Position numbers and translations under genes: made by a program. The notes below the pieces were generated by a model. It searched no databases and was not told the origin of the DNA. It saw only the letters and a program-made list of their open reading frames with translations. This document shows, in pieces, positions 55,471 to 64,000 of a stretch of DNA of 64,000 nucleotides (position 1 is the stretch's first letter; each line of letters opens with the position of its first letter). Source of the stretch: Gymnopus androsaceus JB14 (Eukaryota > Basidiomycota > Agaricomycetes > Agaricales > Omphalotaceae); the NCBI GenBank assembly GCA_009733575.1, contig ML769630.1:1-64000 (forward strand), read 5' to 3'.

Positions 55471-56369
55471 AAAATATTCTGCCGCGCTATGCTTGGCTAC
55501 CCTCCCTCAACTGGGACAGTTGAGATTTTAGTTTGGGGAGAGGATTGGTGAGATAGATTATTTGCGGTCCAAACAAGAGTTGATCGTGGCAAGACTGGTG
55601 AACAAAGAAGCAAAATTCAAAGCTACAGCTAAAGAATGGGCACGAACATGTATCTATGTTTTATCTGGCTAGAACTTGTTAACTTCACTCCTGGTCTTTG
55701 GCATGAAAACCAGTTTGCAATAAACAGTTTGAATCCGACGCTTTGACCAATCAAACTCTTGCTTGATAACAAGGTGGCGTAATCACACAATCAAAACCAT
55801 ATGATGCGCTTGACAACTTAGAGCGGAAGAAGTCCACTGTGGCTAGAAGTGATACTGGTCGCGGTAAACAATTTTGAAATGAGATTAGGACACAAAAACT
55901 GCATATATCAAGCCAAAACATCTGCGAGCAAGTCTTGACAGATGGCCGTGGTGACTGGCTTCAAGTTCGGTAGTTCGCCGCACCGAAGGACTTAACAAAA
56001 CTTAGGAAAGAGTCTTCATGAGCTATAAATTTGCTTGAGACAACTTAAAAAGTTCTGCTTATGTTTTTTCGCACAAAATAAAGAACGAAACTGGAGTTAA
56101 GACTCCTTTTATTTTGCTATATACAAAGGCTCAAAATTCTACTATGCTGCTATATACAAGTTGTGGCATAAAGTAAGAAATGAGCTATGAATCAATGTGT
56201 TTAAAGTCCAATGGACTATGATGCATGTAAGAACAAAAAATTAAAATAAAAACAAAAACCTGCAAGGTGGCAAAAGAACTGCCACGATACCTCGAGTTAC
56301 GGTTGGAAAAACGACCCCGGCCAAGGCAAGGACTACGAGACGGCAAAGGAACTGCCTACAAATCTCGAG
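55471..56369. other. Spacer between antisense genes, with a PPT-like motif
   Basis: No gene. 'gattttagtttggggag' at 55527-55543 resembles the polypurine tract before the 3' LTR ('gatttttagtttggggg', 59586-59602). Confidence 0.45.
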
Positions 56370-58178
56370 TCACTTACGCTTGGTCTTAGACTGAAAACTA
56401 GTCAGACCAAAGAAAGACAGAGGATGAGGGAATCGTCTTACCGAGGAGCCCTCAGCATGATGCGTCTTGGGCTTCTGAAAAAGCTTACAACAAAGCTGAG
56501 AAGTCGTAGTTTGAGGAACAACGACTCTCTAAAGAAAAGACTCATTAGCACATTCTAAAGTCAGAAAACGACTAACAGAACTTTCTCAGGGCCGGCCCCT
56601 CCTCTGGTGAAAATGGAGTTGTAGTGTAGCAACGAAGTGTTGACACGACCACCCTCGAGCTTGGGGAAACCGTCGAAGCCAGGGCTCTTCGTGTTGGTAG
56701 TTGAATAAGCAAACCGAGGATTGATGGGAGTAGGTTCGAGACCTCGGGGACCCATGAACTAGTAAAAGGGGTCAATACACTGGACAAAGGGAAATGTGAT
56801 GAAAAGAAACTTACCAAAGAGGGATGAAGTTTGCCCAGACTAGGAGGGGCCTGCCCAACAAACTCCATGTCCGAGCCAGCATCATCATTAAATAACCTCA
56901 TTGGAGGTGAAGAGTCTCCAGTCGGTGCCTTGACCAAAGGAGGAGTAATGTCGCGGAAGCAATGATTGTTGTCCAAGGGGTCATTGGTCGGATTGAACCG
57001 CGATGAATCAGTGGGATACCTGTGAAACGCGTAAGGTTGCTAGAGCAAAAATCAATATTAGCGAAAGAAAAGAAAAGGAGGAAGTGAGACGTACATTTTC
57101 AGGAGGAATCGTCTGGGAAAAATAGTGAGATCATTAGCCTCAACAGTTTTCCTCAAGAAAAATGAGGAACTTACCACCATCCAACGGGTCTTGTACAAAA
57201 TCTTCTGAGGAAAATGATGACCTTGAGGGACCTCAAGCAAAGTCTCTGAGTACGAGATTTTGAACTGAATAAAGTTCAAAAACTTGGCCTCGAGGAACTT
57301 CCGAGGGGTGAAAATGGCATTGTACAATTGAAGCGGCTTGAAATAATAAGGGTCAGCCTTGAGCAGGAAAAGTCAAGATAAAAGAAAAGCTTACCCTTTC
57401 CTCCCCAATGAAGGCACATCGAATCAACTTTGATTCGTTGAAGAACCAGTCTCACTGATGTCTATCAGAGGTGACAGGGTCCGCCTCAAAAACCTTCTTG
57501 CACAGCTCTTGAAGCCGCAACGAAAAGGTGGCTGCCCAAACTGGGAGCTTCTTGACATTGTACTTGGCACGGTAGGCCATCTGGAAAAACAAAGAAGTTA
57601 TTATCTCGGAAACAGTGGAAGAATAAGCAAGGGACTTACAAGTGTGGGAGCCATCAAGTCAAATATGGCTATGAAATCGTTCCTGGAGGGCCAGTTGGGT
57701 GAAGCACCTAGTTGCCAAAAGGAAACCAGGCAGCCCCTGTAGGATGACAACATGGAGGAACCAGATATGTTCCTCATAGAGCTCTAAAATTTTGGGAATT
57801 GTTAGTAAGGTGACCAGGGACACTCCAACAAAAGGAGCACATACCCTTCTGGTCTTCAGAGATAGCAATAGTCGACAAGGCAAGCTGATTGTGGAGACCA
57901 ACCGAGGCAGGCTTTGTAGTAGATACGCCAAGACCAGCAGCACCACAACCAGCTGGGCGCCTCGAAGAGGATGCCCTCGAGGGACCTGCAGTCTAATTGG
58001 AATGACATTTGGACATCGAGGGACGCTGATTGTCAGAGAAGGGAACCATGATTGTTTGTCAATGAGGTCTCGACGAGGCGGATGACTGGGTGGCCCTGGT
58101 GGACCTAACGAGCGAGGAGGACGGAAGAAATTTGTTGGCAGAATTGGCTTGCGGTTTTGAAGAAGTGCATCTGGACAT
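56370..58178 (-). CDS. Antisense multi-exon gene, unknown
   Basis: From ATG 58178 (MSRCTSSKPQANSANKFLPS). Segments with plausible GT..AG joins: KPASVGLHNQLALSTIAISE; LYEEHIWFLHVVILQGLPGF then LLATRCFTQLALQERF; MAYRAKYNVKKLPVWAATFS, RLQELCKKVF; YYFKPLQLYNAIFTPRKFLE, AKFLNFIQFKISYSETLLEV, QGHHFPQKILYKTRWM; NNHCFRDITPPLVKAPTGDS, MEFVGQAPPSLGKLHPSL, joined across a 56-nt intron to FMGPRGLEPTPINPRFAYST and FTRGGAGPEK; then VVVPQTTTSQLCCKLFQ, KPKTHHAEGSS and a basic end SKTKRK with TGA at 56370-56372. The basic tail suggests nuclear targeting. No family recognised. Introns about 50-60 nt as in the host reductase. Exact exon set uncertain. Confidence 0.45.
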
Positions 58179-58199
58179 TGTTTGAAAAGCGCACAAAGA

Positions 58200-59580
58200 G
58201 GAAGAATTGGGAAGTTTGGGACTTACGAGCTCGAAATCCCGAGCCTCTTATACCCGAGAAAAGTAACCTACGTGATTAAGTCACGACAAAAAGAAAAACA
58301 AAATATTTTTCAGGAAGACAGCATGATTCCAATAGGAAGTAATGCGTCTTACCAGTTGTGGCATCTGGAAAAAGATATATCACGTGAGGAAGTACTTCTT
58401 GCAGAAAAGATGCACCCTGTATGAGGATTGAACCCTGCACGGGCATCTTTCGAGGTCTAAACACGTCCGCAAATTTAGGTTTTTAGAGAATATCATGACC
58501 GAATACGGATGCTTGACTGATGAATCGCAAAGAGTTCTGACGCGGGGACCTCAAAGGACTGTAATGAGACATAGGAATTCCACCATGCAGGTACTCCTCG
58601 TACCAACCAAGGAATTCCTGTCTCCTAAAAATGGGAATGCGGTGTTTTCATTTAGGAAAATCATACGCTTGCTGATTGAGTATGTGATATCTCAAAGGAA
58701 ATATGGCAACGGTTTATCTGGAAATTGTGATATCACAATGACAAGTACGAGATACGGGAAACGCGTGATAAAGATAGGGAAGACCCTTTTACTTGAATCA
58801 CCATCTCAAGCTGTTCAGTTGATGAAAAAGTCGAATTCAGCACCGTGCATCACTTGTCTCGAAGTGATTAATGAGATTCGGGCATCAACTTGAATCTATT
58901 TATATGATAGGTAGCCTGTCAAAAATGGTGTCAAGGACATGGAATTTATTTCTGTGATAGGTAGTCCATCAAAAATGGTGACAAAGGCACCTTGGGGCAT
59001 AGAAAATAGAAAGCCAGAAGAAGCCACATGCTAGCAGCAGATGCACAACTCGGGACTCCGACGTGATGGAATGGAAAGATGTGATATGAGGAAAGAGCCC
59101 CTGGACCCTGCATAAGCAGGAAAGGCAGAGTCACGTCCCAAAAGAGATTTAAGCGCTGACCAGGATATCCCAATCACATCACACCAGAATGTCTGGAAGA
59201 AGAGCACAGCAAAAGAATCATTATGGTTTCTACGGAGAACAAGAAATCAGGGGATTGCAGGGTCCAAAGGCCATGTGTCTGGACCATGCCAAAGAAAATG
59301 GGACACCCAAGTGTATCCAGTTGATCTCTTGCCAAAAGTAGGCATTGATTTGTTAAGGTTGCCGCAACTGATGGGATGTGCCAAAAGAGCATTAGACCCT
59401 GATTAAATGCAAGCGGCAACTACGGAATGCACCAAGGCCAGTTCATTGAACTTAGTGCCGCGATGGGCTTCCTCGGCAAGAGCAACTCAGACTTCATAAA
59501 ACAGTCAATGCCGTTCAATTACTCCAACTTGATCTGGGTACAGGTTACCTCGCCGAGATACGGCTTCAACTTGTTCCTCA
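58200..59580. other. Gypsy 3' untranslated interior
   Basis: No recognisable gene on either strand. Plus-strand frame 58495-58893 (132 codons) shows no domain. 'aggtagcctgtcaaaaatgg' (58910) and 'aggtagtccatcaaaaatgg' (58958) are a short direct repeat. Confidence 0.4.
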
Positions 59581-59585
59581 ACCAA

Positions 59586-59605
59586 GATTTTTAGTTTGGG
59601 GGAGA
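59586..59605 (+). other. Polypurine tract of the Gypsy element
   Basis: 'gatttttagtttgggggaga' sits immediately before the 3' LTR start TGATATGCC at 59606, the position of the plus-strand primer. Confidence 0.65.
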
Positions 59606-61368
59606 TGATATGCCAATTTTTTGGCTAAGGCTAGAACTGCACAGAACCAATAATCCTAGGTTCTGTTAGTTACAAAACACAGTCAATAAGAGAACTATAG
59701 TGAGCCTGAGCTGATAGTTAAAATCTACCAAGGACCTATTCTACCCAAGAGGTTGCAGAGTAATGGTACGCGCAATGGTACCATACTTAACTTTGTGAAT
59801 GCACCTCGGTCAAAGTCCTATGCGTGGTATGGTGTAGCGAGGCAAGCTTGTTGAATAACAAGTTGCTGACCAAGGCAGATAAATGAGCCCACATACCAGT
59901 TATACTAGGCTAGGTCATCGAAGGATATATCCAAGGGATTGAAGTCTTAACAAGGCATCACTTCCACGATCAGCTCACCGAGGAGTCTACACGACACTCA
60001 AGTTTATTAAACTAAGCAAGGTGGACCAAGATGAGGAAGTACCCTAACGGGTGCCCTCAAAGTTGACACTTGCTGGAAGCACCCAGGCAGATAGCCATGG
60101 CAATCTAACGCCGCCACATGACCCACTTGCTGTAGCTACTTCTAGAGCACAGAAGGACCAAGGAGTGTTTCTATCCAAGCTTCAGTGTTTTACCAAGATC
60201 CATATGCTACCAGGCATCTAGACTCGAGACCGCGCGGAACTAGGGATAATAACCAGTCTCCCATTGGCAAGGAAAAACATAGAAATACTTCCGAGGGCTG
60301 TTCTGCTAAAGGCACTGGTGAGCCTTGTAAAAAGGCAAATGACTCGAGTCAATTCGGACCAAAAATCCCAAAAGTCAGCCCAATCAAGGAAGACAAACAA
60401 ACGAGGCAGGAAACGTCAAGCCAAAACCATAGTATACACGCATATATGGACATTATTTATCTTTTTCTATTTTACTTACTCTGTCGCATCCTATCTCACT
60501 CAGTTTCTCTCATTTTCCTATTTTATTATATCTCGCTCAGTATATAAGGGTAGCTATTCTATCTCGGAATGACAAGTTAGACATGATACCTGAAACACAG
60601 TTCTATCTTAGGACCTGTAGTGATTCGTACATGCTCAGACATGTCTGCATTGTCCTCTGCAACCTTTGAAACGGGTGGCCTTCTTGTAACCTCGATAATA
60701 CTGAGGCTGTTCATTCTACTTCCTGGCTATTAAGTCGAGCATTCCTGGTTTTCATCTCGAAGAGAGGTCACATCAGTCTTAGGACCGCAGGTGGAGCCTA
60801 ACGTGCACACCTCAACAAGCCCGTTGTTGATTAGGAAAGGTCTTGGACCCAAGTGTCAGCTTGGTCTAGGTTTAGGGAGGAAGCTTCTTGGAGTGTTACC
60901 TAGCTTTACCAACAGATTCTACCCCTTGCCAGCTCTTCACTGAGTGTGTTAAAAACGCCTACTCGAGTGACTTGTGCGGCGGTCATATAAGCTTGTTAGG
61001 TAACTCGCGGGATTTCCTGAGAGTTGGAGTATCATTGCGCGGCGATGTAAAAGGCTCCTGAGATATGCAAAGTTGTTTGATGAGTCGGCGTACTTGACCC
61101 GTGCTTTGGTGTTTGCTTTCCCCTCGATTAGTTCAGCGCATCGTTGTACGTTAGTTGGCTTTTCAAAACCTCCCTCCAAATATACAACCTTGTTCATCTC
61201 GCACTGTCTGTGCCAACTGTCAAGTGCTTTTCTCTTCGAATCAATTAGTAGTTGAGGGAACCTTTGACAACCTCCTTCCTTGCATTAAATTAAACCTTTT
61301 GGATTGTATCTGATTGGGGTGATTGTTGTTTGGTCGGTTTTCATACCTAGCACAAATCTAACTCATCA
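59606..61368 (+). repeat. Gypsy 3' LTR, 1763 bp
   Basis: Uninterrupted. TG..CA ends, a TATA-like 'tatataagggtagctattct' near 60541-60560, and matches to 44088-45536, 11579-13395 (reversed) and 88-2468 (reversed). The plus-strand ORF at 60185-60547 is the usual LTR noise frame. Confidence 0.92.
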
Positions 61369-62049
61369 ACAATACTGTGAAAAAAAGTGTGACACATGTG
61401 ACACATACATAAAAAATAAAAAGTTGGCCATTAGGTCTCATAATTAATGGAAAAATCATCAAAAATAATGAAAATATTGAGGGTGCAGATTTACATCCAG
61501 TGAGAGCTTTTTATATCTAAAAAGTATTGTGCAGTCTGAAATATTAGTTGTCATATGCTTTTCTAGTAAGGAAGCAGGTTTTATTTTGTATTAATGATTT
61601 TATGTATGAACTAAATAAGAACTAAATGCCAGTAGGTAAAGTATGGGACAAGCAAACTCAACCAACCCCAAGTGAGCATGTCACATGTTACCATCATGCT
61701 CCTTAAATGGAAACTTTATGCTCGTGAACTCTTTTTTTTTTCATCTCATCTCAACCTATCAGAGTCTTTATGGAAAATTCACTTCAAACATTCCATTTAG
61801 ATACATCTTATGATACTCACTGAATATTTCCGTGATTTTTAATTAACATCTGCAAGAGAAATACACAAGATACTACTATGATTGTCAAATCATGCTCACT
61901 CAGTAAACTATTCTCTATGCTTGTACTTGCTTATAACTCTAGTGCAACAAAGATGTAACTTACTGTATGTTGAAGTGCTAGTCAAAAGGTGGGTGCTACA
62001 GCTGTCTACAGAGACTATGGATACAAGATAAGTATGTACATTCAGCTTG
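61369..62049. other. Repeat A-like fragment and unassigned AT-rich DNA
   Basis: 61380-61490 holds 'gtgtgacacatgtgacacat', 'taggtctcataattaatgga' and 'aaaaatcat.aaaaataatg', the inner part of repeat A (compare 22480-22560). The remainder is AT-rich with no gene. Confidence 0.45.
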
Positions 62050-62310
62050 CTAGGTAATATCTTTGTCAAGCAGTTCTTGCATTATGGAATCAGGAGCCTT
62101 CTTTGGACCAACTACATACTGGATCATGGATGCCAGAGAGAAGCAAAGGCAAATTGATTTCATGGGAAATGATGGTGGTGTTCCTTTTGGAATATCCAAT
62201 CTAAATTGCAACTGAAACATCTCTGGTCGATTCAACTCTTCTAGAGTATCATCTTGCTCTATTCCATTTTCAATACAACAGATAATTTCATTTTTGAAGT
62301 AGTCTATAAA
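62050..62310 (-). pseudogene. Unknown coding fragment
   Basis: An open minus frame of about 87 codons: FIDYFKNEIICCIENGIEQD, DTLEELNRPEMFQLQFRLDI, FPMKSICLCFSLASMIQYVV, ending LLDKDIT. Sequence is protein-like (mixed charged and hydrophobic), with no known domain recognised and no start context. Possibly a transposon protein remnant. Confidence 0.3.
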
Positions 62311-63714
62311 GATCTATTGAGTAGAGCTGAAGTACAAGCATACAAGACACACACTGCATTATGATCAGCGGTTGTTTCTCACTTCTTTCTCGGAGAAAGT
62401 GTCTCAATCATGCTTCTCTTCACCTTCCCAAAATCGGCCACATGGCTTTGAACCCAGTTTTTTTGTCTGCCCATGCAGAGGTGTGAGGATAGAGGAGAGT
62501 GGACAAATAAGAGTCTGAGTTTACCTTTACCTTCTTGATTACCATGATTAGCAGGCATTGTTCCGGGTCCTTACTTTACATAAGGAAACTCGGTTCTTAG
62601 ACATCAGGTTTAGTATGGGATTTTCACCAAGACTTGTAACTGTGTGGATCTTCATTAGGAAATTTTAGATGCTCTAAGTTTTTTAAGCGCTTTTTATTTT
62701 TTGAATGTCATCCATACTATTGGAGTGGAATCCAGCCTCTACTCACCATCGGAATTGGTTCCTAACTCAATAATCATGCAGTTATATCACTATGATAATG
62801 ATTCACCAAAAAACGGATATGATTTGACCAAAAATGGAAGGAGTAATTGCTGTATAGGCAGCAGCGCTCTAGTTTTTGTATGTGTTTAGTACTTTAGTAC
62901 TCATGGGCGCTTATATAGATAATATTCCCACATCAAGTGACCTCATGTTTTTAAACGTCATCCAAACTATTGTAACATGATCCAGCCTATAATCACTATT
63001 AGAATTGGGCACTAGCTCATGCTGTTATATCATTGTTAGGGAGCATCGCACTTCCTCACAAGTCTGCAAATGTCTGATTGGACCAACAGCTGATGGACCG
63101 GAAATCCGATGGCAATAGCCTGCCGGTTGTGACAAGTGCTCAAATTCTTTATTTCTCATACCACCATGTCAATTTCAATTTTGGCTAATTTTGGCTTTTG
63201 TTTTGTGCCTGGAACCAAACCTAAACACAAAGTTCTGGGGGTTTTTAAAACAGTTGTAGTATGTAGGTGTAGAGCTTCAAAATTGCTCTCAAATGCACTC
63301 AGCCTTGTCCAATTCCATTGAGAACTGAGCAAGTTATAGTGTTTTCGTGTTTGGAGCAATTTAGTGCATGGCGGGAACAAGTGCCAATATGATATAACAA
63401 CCAAAAAAGGCATGTGTGTCATCTTATATCCGTAATGTTAACAAGTCATAAGTGTTATCAACTGAGTAAATATAAGTTTGTCATTATCCTATTGGGGTTG
63501 TTATTAACACCCAAGTAAGGGTTTTGTTCCGTTGCCATTCCCATTCTCATCAGTGGAGATCATTCAGCTACTCGTATTTTTGTATGAGCAGCTGAATAAT
63601 GTGGGACATGTGATCAAAATCAGGGCAATATAGGTAATCATGATACGCGTGACCATTGTAAGTAGTGTTGTGACTCTGAGTACAGTTTACAAGTTAAATT
63701 GAGCCATTGTTAGG
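62311..63714. repeat. AT-rich region with a direct repeat
   Basis: 62700-62800 and 62949-63040 are diverged direct copies ('gtcatcca.actattg', 'gatccagcct', 'agaattgg', 'gcagttatatca' forms). No gene recognised elsewhere in the stretch. Confidence 0.45.
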
Positions 63715-63905
63715 GGATGGTGCAGGATAGGGGTAGAACGGGATAGAGGATAGTGTGATAGGGTGAGTGAAAGGATAGGGGTAGAATGGGATATGGGATA
63801 GTGTGATAGGGTGAGTGCAGGGACAGGGGTAGAACAGGATAGGGGATAGTGTGATAGGTGTAGAATGGGATAGGGGATAGTGTGCTGGAGCGAGTGCAGG
63901 GATCG
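63715..63905 (+). repeat. Minisatellite, about 56-62-bp unit
   Basis: Three to four units of 'ggataggggtagaa.gggata' + '.gggatagtgtgatagggtga' + 'gtgcaggg', G-rich on this strand. Confidence 0.85.
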
Positions 63906-63911
63906 GGATAG

Positions 63912-64000
63912 CATTCCAGGCTGCCTTAAAATCTACCAAGTTAGATAGTCCAAAGTGTAACAATCCAGTTTCTAATAAGATGTAAATCCTATGGAAATCC
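63912..64000 (+). repeat. Dispersed repeat 'A', start of a copy cut by the window end
   Basis: CATTCCAGGCTGCCTTAAAA and 'gttagatagtccaaagtg' as at 15236. The rest lies outside the window. Confidence 0.75.

Larger units (their letters stand above)
41172..61368 (+). mobile_element. Large Gypsy (Ty3-type) LTR retrotransposon, decayed
   Basis: 5' LTR 41172-45536 (interrupted), internal region 45537-59605, 3' LTR 59606-61368. LTRs start TGATATGCC and end ACTCATCA. Internal order: gag, protease, RT-RNase H, integrase, a C-terminal integrase domain, then 5.6 kb of antisense coding sequence. The order RT-RNase H-integrase is Gypsy-type. An internal region of 14 kb is about two to three times the usual. 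Flanking 5-mers (TATGA, ACAAT) do not match, so the target duplication is lost or ends were exchanged. Confidence 0.9.

Noticed and set aside
41172..61368. Intact, active Gypsy element
   Set aside because: RT has an Asn in its catalytic box, gag and protease carry stops, and the 5' LTR is disrupted.
1..64000. CRISPR array
   Set aside because: Tandem arrays here (23742, 27843, 42506, 43787) have no constant-repeat/unique-spacer pattern and the DNA is eukaryotic.

Overview
This window is filamentous-fungal nuclear DNA, most likely from an Agaricomycete (mushroom-forming basidiomycete). The evidence is gene structure (exons split by GT..AG introns of about 50-60 nt), the protein families present (a DFR-like NAD(P) reductase, an alpha-kinase, a fungal-type P450 fragment, an integrase-like transposase with the GDGHEKL and TTDKG signatures) and a Tad1-like LINE together with Copia and Gypsy elements. 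It is a transposon-dominated region with one apparently intact ordinary host gene, at 19532-20881. All matches were judged by eye; no database search was possible.

Layout. 1-2468: a reversed Gypsy LTR remnant split by a 1.27-kb insertion with 8-bp target duplications. 2469-8528: dispersed repeat 'A', tandem repeats, a Tc1/mariner-like inverted-repeat element, two hAT-like short elements and a decayed gag gene. 8528-15603: a nest in which a 9-bp-TSD element, a decayed Copia element, a full-length reversed solo Gypsy LTR and a fold-back element are stacked, with one end of a MULE-like element at each side. 15612-19480: a P450 pseudogene fragment and nested inverted-repeat elements. 19532-20881: a six-exon reductase gene. 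21487-24676: a second hAT-like copy, repeat A, a fold-back element and minisatellites.

24817-40385: a segment bounded by inverted repeats. It holds a minus-strand alpha-kinase gene and a plus-strand integrase-like (DDE) transposase gene arranged head to head. Their 3' ends each lie about 90 bp from an inverted repeat that matches almost perfectly over about 50 bp. This looks like a DNA transposon with a kinase cargo. It was later invaded by a MULE-like element (28212-30499), a complete LINE with a 14-bp duplication (30618-36878) and a probable solo LTR (about 37860-39060).

41172-61368: a very large Gypsy element with TG..CA LTRs. The 5' LTR is itself disrupted by repeats. Gag, protease and reverse transcriptase are decayed, while the integrase core is open. 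Between the integrase and the 3' LTR lie 5.6 kb of antisense, intron-containing coding sequence, including an uninterrupted 473-residue ORF that I do not recognise. 61369-64000: repeat fragments and minisatellites.

The two strongest candidates for something undescribed are the kinase-carrying inverted-repeat transposon and the antisense gene block inside the Gypsy element.
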